From NCBI GenBank assembly GCA_900549685.1, contig UROX01000020.1:1-23487 (forward strand): a stretch of DNA of 23,487 bases. The letters run 5' to 3'. The DNA is from an uncultured Alistipes sp. GTDB taxonomy: Bacteria > Bacteroidota > Bacteroidia > Bacteroidales > Rikenellaceae. This document shows, piece after piece, positions 16,053 through 23,487 of the stretch. A program made the position numbers and the translations under genes. Position 1 is the first letter of the stretch, and each line of letters starts with the position of its first letter. The notes under the pieces were generated by a model, which searched no databases, was not told where the DNA came from, and was given only the letters and a program-made list of their open reading frames with translations.

Positions 16053-17483
16053 ATGAAAAGATATTTACTGACAATTCTGTTGTCGCTGTGGTGCGTCTGC
16101 GCATGGGCCGCGGGCAGCGTCACAGTCAGGGGGCGCGTCCTTTGCGGCGGCCGGGGCGTGGAAGGCGTCTGGGTCTCCGACGGCGAAGAGTTCGCGCGCA
16201 CGGACAAAAGAGGAAATTACAGCCTGGAAGCCGGTGCGGACAACCGCTTCGTCTTCGTTTGCGTGCCTGCGGGCTACGACGCTCCGGTGGAAAAGGGCGT
16301 GGTGCGCTATTTCCACCCGCTGCCTGCCGAGGGCAAATCCTGCGATTTCACGCTGCTCCGCCGTGCGGGCGACGACTCGCGGTACGGGTTCATCGCCATC
16401 GCCGATCCGCAGATATGGGCGCCGAAGGAGTTTGCGAAACTCGCGGCGGCGGCCGACGACATCGCCGCCACGGTCCGCAGTTACGGCGGTATGCCTTTCC
16501 ACGGCATTTGCTGCGGCGACATCGTGTCGCACGACCATTCGCTTTACGGCCGGTACAACGAGGTGATGGAGCGTACGGGAATTACGTTCCGCAACGCGAT
16601 GGGCAACCACGACATGGAGGTCTACGGACGCTCTTACGAAACCTCCTTCTCGAAGTTCGAGGAGATGTACGGCCCGGTCTACTATTCGTTCGACGTCGGA
16701 CGCATCCACTACGTGGTGCTCGACGACAACTTCTTCATCGGGCGCGACTATTTTTACATCGGCTATCTCGAAGAGCGGCAGATGCGCTGGCTCGAAAAGG
16801 ACCTTGCCCGCGTGCAGCCCGGTTCGACGGTGGTCGTCTGCCTGCATATTCCTTCGACCTGCGAGGAGCAGGACCGCAAGCAGTTCCGCTACGACCGCGC
16901 CGGATCGACGATGACCAACCACAGGGGGCTTTACGAAATTCTGAAACCCTACCGGGCGCATATCATTTCGGGCCATACCCATACGACCTTCAACCAGTCC
17001 ATCGCCCCCGGTCTCTACGAGCATGTGACACCCGCCCTGAGCGGCGCATGGTGGCAGGGACCGCTCTGCACCGACGGCACGCCCGCCGGGTACGGCGTCT
17101 ATGAGGTGAACGGCGACCGGATCGACTGGTATTACAAATCGACGGGTTATCCGGCGGATTACCAGATGAAAATTTACAGCGGCCGCGAATATCCCCAGTT
17201 CGAAGGGTACGCCGTGGCCAACGTCTGGGCCAGCGACCCGGCGTGGGAGGTCGAATTTACGATCGACGGCGTGCCGGTCGGTCCCGCCGAGCGGTTTCAG
17301 GCTTACGATCCCGCCGCGAAACAGCTCTATTCCGACACCAGTCAGATGGACCATAAATGGATTTACCCTTCGATTTCGGACCACTATTACCGCGTCGCGC
17401 TGCCCGAAGGGGCGAAGCGCGTCGAGGTGTCGGCTACGGACCGCTTCGGGCGGATCAGCCGGGCCGCAGTCGATTTAAAATAA
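16053..17483 (+). CDS. Calcineurin-like metallophosphoesterase with N- and C-terminal beta domains
   Basis: 476 aa. ATG 16053 starts a signal peptide (MKRYLLTILLSLWCVCAWAA); the frame is open further upstream but only as overlap with the epimerase gene. Residues 21-103 form a carboxypeptidase-regulatory-like beta domain (VTVRGRVLCGGRGVEGV, TDKRGNYSL). The catalytic domain carries the metallophosphatase motifs: ADPQ (Asp118), CGDIVSHD (Asp156), GNHDM (Asn185, His186), CLHIPS (His265) and SGHTHT (His308, His310). The first motif has Gln where His is usual (DPQ rather than DxH), as often seen in this subfamily. A C-terminal beta domain follows from about 340. This is the MetallophosN/Metallophos/MetallophosC type found in Bacteroidetes. 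It is probably periplasmic and may hydrolyse a phosphate ester or diester on the target glycan; substrate not known. Confidence 0.88.
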   Translation: MKRYLLTILLSLWCVCAWAAGSVTVRGRVLCGGRGVEGVWVSDGEEFARTDKRGNYSLEAGADNRFVFVCVPAGYDAPVEKGVVRYFHPLPAEGKSCDFTLLRRAGDDSRYGFIAIADPQIWAPKEFAKLAAAADDIAATVRSYGGMPFHGICCGDIVSHDHSLYGRYNEVMERTGITFRNAMGNHDMEVYGRSYETSFSKFEEMYGPVYYSFDVGRIHYVVLDDNFFIGRDYFYIGYLEERQMRWLEKDLARVQPGSTVVVCLHIPSTCEEQDRKQFRYDRAGSTMTNHRGLYEILKPYRAHIISGHTHTTFNQSIAPGLYEHVTPALSGAWWQGPLCTDGTPAGYGVYEVNGDRIDWYYKSTGYPADYQMKIYSGREYPQFEGYAVANVWASDPAWEVEFTIDGVPVGPAERFQAYDPAAKQLYSDTSQMDHKWIYPSISDHYYRVALPEGAKRVEVSATDRFGRISRAAVDLK

Positions 17484-17493
17484 GCGACCGAAT

Positions 17494-19353
17494 ATGAGAT
17501 TTACCGGACTGAAATATTTGCAGCTGCTGGCGTGCTTGGGGCTGTTTGCATGCGGTTCCGCCGAGCGTTACGACGTGGTGATCGTCGGCGGGGGAGCGAG
17601 CGGAACGGCGGCCGGACTGCAAGCGGCCCGCATGGGGGCGCGAACCTTGATCGTCGAGGAGTTCGACTGGCTCGGCGGCATGCTCACCTCGGCGGGCGTG
17701 AGCGCCACTGACGGCAATTACCGCCTGCGCGGCGGCATCTGGGACGAGTTCCGGACGGAACTGGCCCGGCATTACGGCTGCGATTCGGCCTTGATGACGG
17801 GGTGGGTCAGCAACGTGCTGTTCGAACCCTCGGTGGGCGACAGCATTTTCAAACGGCTCGTCGCCAGGGAGCCGAACCTCACCGTGTGGTACCGTTCGGC
17901 GGCCGAGACGGCCGAGCGCGAAAAGGATGTATGGCGGCTGGGTGTCCGGCGGGACGGCCTGCTCCGGCAGGTCGAGGCCGACGTGCTCGTCGATGCGACG
18001 GAGCTGGGCGACGTCGCCCGGATGGCAGGCGTCCCTTATGATGTCGGCATGGATTCGTCGGCCGTCACGCACGAGGATATTGCCCCGGCCGAAGCCAACG
18101 GCATCGTGCAGGACCTGACTTATGTCGCCGTATTGAAGGATTACGGCCGCGACGTCACGATTCCGCGGCCCGACGGGTACGATCCGTCGCTTTTTGCCTG
18201 CTGCTGCGTGAACGATCTTTGCGTCGCTCCGAAGGAGCCGCATCGCATGTGGTCCCGCGAGATGATGATCACTTACGGAAAACTGCCCAACGGCAAATAC
18301 ATGATCAACTGGCCGATCGAGGGCAACGATTACTACGTGGACATGATCGACATGACGCCCGAAGAGCGGGCCGACGCCGTCCGCAGGGCCAAGAGTCATA
18401 CGCTGTCATTCGTCTATTTCCTTCAGCATGAGCTGGGATTCAATACGTTGGGATTGGCCGACGACGAGTTCCCTACGGACGACCGGCTGCCGTTCATTCC
18501 CTATCACCGCGAGTCGCGGCGCATTCACGGCGCCGTGCGTTTTACGCTCAACGACATCACCGACCCCTACGCCGGAACGCTTTACCGTACGGCGGTCGGC
18601 GTGGGCGATTATCCGGTCGACCAGCATCATACCCGTTATTCGGGCTGGGACGATCTGCCCGACCTCTATTTCCATCCCATTCCCTCGTACGGTTTTCCGC
18701 TGGGCATCGTGATCCCCGCAGGATTTCCGGGGTTGCTCGTAGCCGAAAAATCGGTTTCGGTAACCAACCTCGTCAATGGCTCCACGCGCCTGCAACCCGT
18801 CGTGTTGCAGATCGGGCAGGCAACGGGAGCCTTGGCGGCGTTGGCCGCGGCGGCGGGCGTCGATCCGTCCGAAGTTGCGGTACGCAGGGTGCAGGAGGCG
18901 GTGCTCGATGCGGGCGGCTACCTGCTGCCGTACCTCGACCTGCCGGCCGGTGATCCGCGTTTCAAGGCGATGCAGCGGATCGGCGTGACCGGAATCCTCA
19001 AGGGGCGCGGAGCCAATGTCGGCTGGGAGAACCAGACTTGGTTCGACGCCGATCGGACGATCGCGGAATCCGAACTGCGCGAAGGGCTGCGTGAAGTCTA
19101 TCCGTCGGTACGCTCCTCCGTTCGGGAAACGCCGGTCGACGGGGCGCTCCTGACGGCGATGCTGGCCGAAGCGCTCGGCAAGCCGGCCGGGGACATTGCG
19201 GCGCAGACGGAGCGCGCCGCCGCCGGACTGCTCTCCGGTTACGATCCGGCGCGTCCGCTCACGCGACTCGAATGCGCGCTGCTGATCGACGCGGTGGCCG
19301 ATCCTTTCCATGCGGCCGAAGTCGATATTTACGGAAACTACAAACGAAAATAG
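17494..19353 (+). CDS. FAD-dependent oxidoreductase lipoprotein (FAD_oxidored family)
   Basis: 619 aa. Signal ending LGLFAC with lipobox Cys20 (MRFTGLKYLQLLACLGLFAC). A classic FAD-binding Rossmann start follows directly: YDVVIVGGGASGTAAGLQAA (26-45), then LIVEE (52-56) for ribose contact, and WLGGMLTSAGVS. DATELGDVARMAGVPY and GYADY-like downstream segments fit the PF12831-type oxidoreductases that are frequent in Bacteroidetes PULs. SVSVTNLVNGSTRLQPVVLQ and IGQATGALAALAA form the C-terminal part of the FAD domain. The last 140 or so residues are a helical extension of unclear role. A flavoprotein carrying a Sec-type lipoprotein signal is unusual, because the cofactor is normally loaded in the cytoplasm. 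Possible roles include oxidation of a released sugar; the substrate is unknown. It is packed between genes at 10 and 13 bp. Confidence 0.85.
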   Translation: MRFTGLKYLQLLACLGLFACGSAERYDVVIVGGGASGTAAGLQAARMGARTLIVEEFDWLGGMLTSAGVSATDGNYRLRGGIWDEFRTELARHYGCDSALMTGWVSNVLFEPSVGDSIFKRLVAREPNLTVWYRSAAETAEREKDVWRLGVRRDGLLRQVEADVLVDATELGDVARMAGVPYDVGMDSSAVTHEDIAPAEANGIVQDLTYVAVLKDYGRDVTIPRPDGYDPSLFACCCVNDLCVAPKEPHRMWSREMMITYGKLPNGKYMINWPIEGNDYYVDMIDMTPEERADAVRRAKSHTLSFVYFLQHELGFNTLGLADDEFPTDDRLPFIPYHRESRRIHGAVRFTLNDITDPYAGTLYRTAVGVGDYPVDQHHTRYSGWDDLPDLYFHPIPSYGFPLGIVIPAGFPGLLVAEKSVSVTNLVNGSTRLQPVVLQIGQATGALAALAAAAGVDPSEVAVRRVQEAVLDAGGYLLPYLDLPAGDPRFKAMQRIGVTGILKGRGANVGWENQTWFDADRTIAESELREGLREVYPSVRSSVRETPVDGALLTAMLAEALGKPAGDIAAQTERAAAGLLSGYDPARPLTRLECALLIDAVADPFHAAEVDIYGNYKRK

Positions 19354-19366
19354 CTTTTAATTTTCC

Positions 19367-20686
19367 ATGAAAAAACTGCTGACTGTATGCCTGCTGGCCT
19401 TTGCCGCGGCAGGTGCGACCGGCTGTCGGAGTGCCGCCGAGGGGGTGAAACCCAAGCTGATGTGGCTCGACTGTTCGGCCAACTGGGTGCGTTTCAGTTA
19501 CCCCGATTCGATCCGTTATTATGTGAACAAGTGCCGGGAGGCCGGCATGACGGCGCTGGTGCTCGACGTCAAGGGCACTTCGAGCGAAGTGGTGTATCCC
19601 AGCGAATATGCGCCGCAAGTTCGTGAGTGGAAGGGATTTACCCGTCCCGATTTCGACTTTGTGGGAACTTTCGTCGATGCCGCGCACGATGCCGGACTGG
19701 AGATTTACGGTTCGTTCAACACCTTTGCCGAAGGCAACGGCGTATTCCGCCGCGGACTGATCTACGACGGTCATCCCGAATGGCAGGCCGTGAACTATGT
19801 TCCCGGCAAGGGATTGATGCCCCAGCTGGAGATTCCGGGCAAGAAGGTGCTGTTCGCCAATCCCGCGCTTCCTGCCGTTCAGGATCACGAAATCGCCATT
19901 TTCAAGGAGGTGGCGCAGAAGTACGATTTCGACGGCCTGCTGCTCGACCGCGGCCGTTATGACAATATCCAGTCCGACTTTTCGGATTTCTCACGCAGAG
20001 AATTCGAGGCCTATATCGGGAAAAAACTGGATCGTTTTCCGGAGGATGTCTATGCGTGGGAGGAGGACGGCGACGGCGGCTGGAGACGTATCGACGGCCC
20101 TTATTTCAAACAGTGGATCGAGTGGCGCGCGTCGGTGATCTACAACTTCTTCAAACGCACCAAAGAGGAGCTGAAAGCCGTGAAGCCCGGTCTGAAATTC
20201 GGCGCTTATACGGGCGCGTGGTATCCGTCCTATTTCGAAGTGGGCGTCAATTGGGCCAGCAATACGTACGATCCTTCGCAGGACTTCGCATGGGCCACGC
20301 CCGAATATAAGAATTACGGATATGCCGAACTGCTGGACATTTTCACCAACGGCAATTATTACTGGAACGTGACCGTCGACGAGTACCGCCGCAGCAACGG
20401 CCTGCATAAGAACGAGACCGACAGCGAGATGTCGAAAGGCGACCACCTCAGCGTTGAGGGCGGATGCCGCTATTCGCGCCGTCTGCTGGGCGGCAGGCCC
20501 TTCTTCGGCGGTATGTATGTCGAAGATTACAAACGCGATACGACCCGGTTCAAGCGGGCCGTGGAGATGAATCTCCGCGAGTCCGACGGGCTGATGGTGT
20601 TCGACATCGTACATATCATCAACCGCGACTGGTGGGGACCCTTGCAGCGGGCCGTCAGCGCCTATGAAGCGGAGGCGAAGCAATGA
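19367..20686 (+). CDS. Putative TIM-barrel glycoside hydrolase lipoprotein (GHL10-like), paralogue 3
   Basis: 439 aa. MKKLLTVCLLAFAAAGATGC is a lipoprotein signal with Cys20. It is clearly closest to the product of 657-1967: both have YPDSIRYYV/HPDSIRYYV, WATPEYKN(T/Y)GYA, KQWIEWRASVI/RKWIEWRASVI, TGAWYP(T/S)Y and DIVHIINRxWW. The strand end DGLLLDRGRYDN holds Asp194 and Asp199; Glu252 lies in WIEWRA. Sequence differs most in 140-165, between the third and fourth strands, and in 385-415, so substrate choice probably lies there. Its stop codon overlaps the start of the next gene (ATGA at 20683-20686), which implies translational coupling to the CE2-like esterase. It is likely periplasmic or surface bound. 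The enzymatic activity is not established. Confidence 0.78.
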   Translation: MKKLLTVCLLAFAAAGATGCRSAAEGVKPKLMWLDCSANWVRFSYPDSIRYYVNKCREAGMTALVLDVKGTSSEVVYPSEYAPQVREWKGFTRPDFDFVGTFVDAAHDAGLEIYGSFNTFAEGNGVFRRGLIYDGHPEWQAVNYVPGKGLMPQLEIPGKKVLFANPALPAVQDHEIAIFKEVAQKYDFDGLLLDRGRYDNIQSDFSDFSRREFEAYIGKKLDRFPEDVYAWEEDGDGGWRRIDGPYFKQWIEWRASVIYNFFKRTKEELKAVKPGLKFGAYTGAWYPSYFEVGVNWASNTYDPSQDFAWATPEYKNYGYAELLDIFTNGNYYWNVTVDEYRRSNGLHKNETDSEMSKGDHLSVEGGCRYSRRLLGGRPFFGGMYVEDYKRDTTRFKRAVEMNLRESDGLMVFDIVHIINRDWWGPLQRAVSAYEAEAKQ

Positions 20687-21780
20687 ACCGACGGCTGATT
20701 TTTGCGGTGCTGGCGCTGTTGTGCGCCGGCGCCGTTTCCGCCCAGGAGCGGACAGAGGCGCCCGCCGCGTCGTCCGAGGTGCGCTATGTCGGACGTACGC
20801 AGACAAACGGCGGCGACGTGAGTTTCGACTGGAGCGGAACCTGTTTCGAGTGTCGTTTTACGGGCGGCTCGCTGGCGATGCGCGTTTCGGATACGAAAAA
20901 GAATTACTACAATCTGACCGTCGACGGCCGCGACGCCGGCGTCGTTACAACGTTCGGGACGGATTCGGTCGTGGTGCTGGCCGAGAAGCTGGGGCGCGGC
21001 GAACATACCGTGCGGATGCAGAAACGCACCGAAGGCGAGCAGGGGCGCACGACGATCCATGCCTTCCTGCTTGACAGGGGACGGCGTCTGCTGCCTGCGG
21101 CGCCCGCGCCCGGACGGCATATCGAATTTATCGGCAATTCGCTGACCTGCGGTTACGGGACCGAGGGGCTTTCGAAGGACGAGCCGTTCAAACCTCAAAC
21201 CGAGAACTGCAACAAGGCGTATGCCTGCATCATCGCCCGTTATTTCGGCGCCGACTATACGCTGATCGCCCATTCGGGACGCGGCGCGGCACGCAATTAC
21301 GGCGATAAAAACGCCACTTCGCAGAATACGATGGCCGACCGCATCGCCAATACGTTCGACGAGGCGGCGGAACCGGCGTGGGATTTCGCGGCGTCGCCGT
21401 ACCGTCCCGATCTGGTCGTCATCAATCTGGGGTCGAACGACTTTTCGACCCTGCCGCATCCTTCGCGCGATGAGTTTGCGGCCGCCTATACCCGTATCCT
21501 GCAAACCCTGCGTGGCGCTTACGGCGACGAAATGCCGATCCTCTGCGTGGCGCCGCGCGTCAGCGAACCGGCCTTCACCTATATCCGCGACTTGTGTCAG
21601 TCCGGCGTCGTGCCGAACCTCCATTTCGCGGCTGTCCTGCCCGGCTACTGCAACGACGGGAGCGAACTCGGATCGTCGGCCCATCCCAATTATGCGGGAC
21701 ATCGCAAGATGGCGATGCTGCTGATCCCCTACGTTTCGACGCTGACGGGGTGGGAGGCGGAGATCAAACCGATCGAATAG
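20683..21780 (+). CDS. CE2-like SGNH esterase with N-terminal jelly-roll domain
   Basis: 365 aa. The signal peptide MNRRLIFAVLALLCAGAVSA is followed by Gln21. Residues 30-140 form a beta-rich domain (VSFDWSGTCFECRF, GGSLAMRVSD, NYYNLTVDGRDAG) like the jelly roll of carbohydrate esterase family 2. The SGNH domain follows: FIGNSLTCGYG with Ser153, INLGSNDFS with Asn252, and SSAHPNYAGHRKMA with His334. CE2 enzymes remove acetyl groups from sugar hydroxyls. The usual Asp of the DxxH block is not seen before His334 (SSAH), consistent with the Ser-His dyad described for some CE2 members. The start overlaps the upstream stop by four bases (ATGA). This is the second esterase of the locus and the last gene before the 178-bp gap. 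Confidence 0.86.
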   Translation: MNRRLIFAVLALLCAGAVSAQERTEAPAASSEVRYVGRTQTNGGDVSFDWSGTCFECRFTGGSLAMRVSDTKKNYYNLTVDGRDAGVVTTFGTDSVVVLAEKLGRGEHTVRMQKRTEGEQGRTTIHAFLLDRGRRLLPAAPAPGRHIEFIGNSLTCGYGTEGLSKDEPFKPQTENCNKAYACIIARYFGADYTLIAHSGRGAARNYGDKNATSQNTMADRIANTFDEAAEPAWDFAASPYRPDLVVINLGSNDFSTLPHPSRDEFAAAYTRILQTLRGAYGDEMPILCVAPRVSEPAFTYIRDLCQSGVVPNLHFAAVLPGYCNDGSELGSSAHPNYAGHRKMAMLLIPYVSTLTGWEAEIKPIE

Positions 21781-21958
21781 GCGTTTGGCCGTATCGCGGT
21801 TTTTTGCTGCTTTTGTCCTCGGTCAGGATCGTGAACTCCGGAATTTCACAATAACAAATTTATAGAAACAAAGGTGCAGAACGGGAGCAACAACCACTGC
21901 GGCTGCAAAAAGTTGATCTGTCTTTATATCAATTCTAACCTAAACCTAAAAAGAACCG
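21781..21958 (+). other. 178-bp intergenic spacer, possible transcription-unit boundary
   Basis: This is the longest non-coding stretch in the window. A run of six T (21800-21805) follows a G/C-rich segment just after the esterase stop, but I see only weak pairing before it. GTGAA (21831-21835) can pair with TTCAC (21845-21849). The last 60 bases are A/T-rich and resemble the leader before susC. No good + strand match to the Bacteroidetes TAnnTTTG promoter element was found. Confidence 0.4.
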
Positions 21959-23272
21959 ATGTCTGCAAATTCCCGAAAAGTGTCGCCGTTAGCATGGGTT
22001 CCCACGCTCTATTTTGCGATGGGACTCCCCTTCATTATCGTAAACATGGTGGCAACGCTGATGTTTCGAGGGCTGGGTATCGACGATGCCCGCATTACGC
22101 TTTGGACTTCGCTGATTATTTTGCCGTGGTCGCTCAAACCCTTTTGGAGTCCCCTGATGGAGATGTTCAGGACCAAGAAGTTCTGGGTCGTCACCACGCA
22201 GCTGGTTTCGGGGCTGGGACTTGCGCTGGTTGCCATGTCGCTTCCGTTTCCCAACTTTTTCCCTTACGTCATCGCCCTGATGACGGTTGTGGCTTTCAGC
22301 GGCGCGACACACGACATCGCCACCGACGGCGTCTATATCACCGAACTTTCCAAGGATTTGCAGGCTAAATTTATTGGTTGGCAGGGAGCCTTTTACAACA
22401 TCGCCAAGGTCTTCGCCATGGGCGGATTGGTCTATCTGGCCGGTGCGCTTAAGGATCATGTCGGAATCGTGCAGGCGTGGATGGTCGTGATGGGCCTTTG
22501 CGGCGGCATTCTTTTTCTGCTGGGGCTGTATCATATCCGTATGTTGCCTTCAGGCGGCATCGCGACGGCCCATGCCGACAGTTTCGGCGGCGCCATGCGC
22601 GAAACGAAGCGCATCTTTCTGGAATTCTTCAAGAAGAAATATATCTGGATCTATTTCGCATTCATCCTTTTCTACCGCTTCGCCGAAGGTCTGGTCATCA
22701 AGATCGTACCGCTGTTCCTCAACGCTCCGCTCGATCAGCAGGGCATGGGGCTTACCGAACAGCAGATTGGACTTTATTACGGTACCTTCGGCGTGATCGC
22801 CTTCGTCGTGGGGTCCATTCTGGGCGGCTATTTCATTTCGTGGCTCAAACTGCGGCGTGCCTTGTTCCCGCTGGTCTGCATCTTCAACGTTCCGTTCGTG
22901 GTCTATGCGCTGCTGGCATGGTTTCAGCCTTCGAGTCCCGTGTTGATCTGCGCAGCCATCGTGTTCGAATATTTCAGTTACGGATTTGGCTTCGTGGGGC
23001 TTACACTCTTTATTATGCAGCAGGTGGCGCCTGGTTCGCACCAGATGGCTCACTATGCTTTCGGGTCGTCGCTTGCCAACCTTGGCGTGATGCTTCCGGG
23101 TATGATCAGCGGCTGGCTCTGCGACAGCTTGGGCGGTTATCACTACTTCTTCATGTGGGCGCTGCTGGCCACGGTTCCCGCCTTCCTGCTTGCCGCGCGC
23201 ATTCCCTTCACCTATCCCGATACTGAAGAGGTGACAGCCGAGGAGGTCGACAAAGAATTGATCAACGAATGA
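21959..23272 (+). CDS. MFS transporter, AmpG-like, 12 transmembrane segments
   Basis: 437 aa and apparently intact, with about twelve hydrophobic segments. It opens with SPLAWVPTLYFAMGLPFIIV, with no cleavable signal. SLIILPWSLKPFWSPLMEMF resembles the loop of AmpG/PAT-type permeases, and ATDGVYITELSKDLQAKFIG carries a conserved ATDG segment typical of that group. The second half begins near FFKKKYIWIYFAFILFYRF after a cytoplasmic loop. The C-terminal tail is acidic (DTEEVTAEEVDKELINE). It probably moves an oligosaccharide, disaccharide or amino-sugar compound across the inner membrane; AmpG itself carries anhydro-muropeptides, but family resemblance does not fix the substrate. It comes after the 178-bp gap, and the apparent GH130 remnant begins right after its stop, so the two may once have formed an import-and-phosphorolysis pair. 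Confidence 0.85.
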   Translation: MSANSRKVSPLAWVPTLYFAMGLPFIIVNMVATLMFRGLGIDDARITLWTSLIILPWSLKPFWSPLMEMFRTKKFWVVTTQLVSGLGLALVAMSLPFPNFFPYVIALMTVVAFSGATHDIATDGVYITELSKDLQAKFIGWQGAFYNIAKVFAMGGLVYLAGALKDHVGIVQAWMVVMGLCGGILFLLGLYHIRMLPSGGIATAHADSFGGAMRETKRIFLEFFKKKYIWIYFAFILFYRFAEGLVIKIVPLFLNAPLDQQGMGLTEQQIGLYYGTFGVIAFVVGSILGGYFISWLKLRRALFPLVCIFNVPFVVYALLAWFQPSSPVLICAAIVFEYFSYGFGFVGLTLFIMQQVAPGSHQMAHYAFGSSLANLGVMLPGMISGWLCDSLGGYHYFFMWALLATVPAFLLAARIPFTYPDTEEVTAEEVDKELINE

Positions 23273-23487
23273 AAAGATCCCGTGCGACGATGGACAAACA
23301 ACCTGAAGATCGTAGGTCCGGCCATGTCAGATCTGCCGTGGAAGATCGTCCTGCCGGCGCAGAGCGTTATCCTGCCGCTATTGCCTCCGCTCCCATCCTG
23401 TTTGCCGCAGTCTTTCCGCAACCATGCAGGCTGGGAGCCTTTATCGGGCAGCCCTTTTGGGGAGAGCCATGTCAATAGCAGCGGGTG
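23273..23487 (+). pseudogene. Frameshifted N-terminal remnant of a GH130-like glycoside phosphorylase, cut by window end
   Basis: Right after the MFS stop, frame 2 reads NLKIVGPAMSDLPW and then frame 1 continues EDRPAG; together LPW-EDRPAG matches the start of many GH130 mannoside phosphorylases/hydrolases. One missing G near 23338 explains the switch. An earlier switch after ATGGACAAA (23290-23298) is also likely. Further on, frame 3 shows CRY then HPV and RSL, echoing the WRYSxNPVIPR region, so more indels are probable. No single frame gives a sound protein and a stop (TAG, 23476-23478) ends frame 1. The gene is either decayed or the sequence near this edge is error-rich. The family call rests on short motifs and is tentative. 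Confidence 0.45.

Noticed and set aside
21855..21862. TAAATTTG, a TAnnTTTG-type promoter match on the minus strand
   Set aside because: No minus-strand gene lies downstream of it and I saw no paired -33 element, so chance in an A/T-rich spacer is the better explanation.
1..23487. Search for tRNA, rRNA, CRISPR arrays, insertion sequences and transcription regulators
   Set aside because: No cloverleaf, regular spacer array, transposase, inverted terminal repeats or HTH/HTCS/ECF gene could be recognised in either strand.

Overview
The window reads as part of a polysaccharide-utilisation locus (PUL) from a Bacteroidales bacterium. A SusC/SusD pair, a SusE-position surface lipoprotein, many short Bacteroidetes-type lipoprotein signals and A/T-rich translation starts point to Bacteroidota. 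The GC-rich coding sequence fits Rikenellaceae such as Alistipes better than Bacteroides, but that genus call is an inference. Every supported gene is on the + strand.

Layout. Positions 1-641 hold the 3' part of a secreted phosphodiester glycosidase (NAGPA family); its first 77 bases look chimeric. Next is a TIM-barrel hydrolase-like lipoprotein (657-1967). Then come the outer-membrane uptake genes: susC (2017-5140, interrupted by a frameshift in a run of ten G), susD (5160-6794) and a DUF5018-like surface lipoprotein (6811-8490). A 10-bp perfect stem-loop separates these from a tightly packed enzyme block. The block holds a second TIM-barrel hydrolase-like lipoprotein (8555-9940), an SGNH esterase, a DUF5009/HGSNAT-like membrane acyltransferase, two tandem DUF4434 proteins, a broken sugar-porter gene, an N-acylglucosamine 2-epimerase, a calcineurin-like phosphoesterase, an FAD-dependent oxidoreductase lipoprotein, a third TIM-barrel hydrolase-like lipoprotein and a CE2-like esterase. 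After a 178-bp gap come an intact MFS permease and what looks like the frameshifted start of a GH130 gene at the right edge.

How it may work. SusC/D and the SusE-position protein would capture and import a glycan. The five TIM-barrel proteins of poorly characterised families would cut it, the two esterases would remove O-acyl groups, and the NAGPA-type enzyme and metallophosphoesterase suggest a phosphodiester-linked, GlcNAc-type decoration. The epimerase connects GlcNAc and ManNAc in the cytoplasm. The combination of HGSNAT-like, NAGPA-like and renin-binding-protein-like enzymes resembles mammalian lysosomal/amino-sugar chemistry. The substrate itself is inferred, not shown.

Reliability. 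Three genes with uptake or entry roles (susC, the sugar porter, the GH130 fragment) are disrupted, and the left edge carries a repeat of exactly 77 bases. Some of these may be assembly or consensus errors and others may be real phase variation or gene decay; read data are needed to separate them. No regulator, tRNA, rRNA, CRISPR array or insertion sequence was seen, and no stretch longer than 300 bases lacks a gene.
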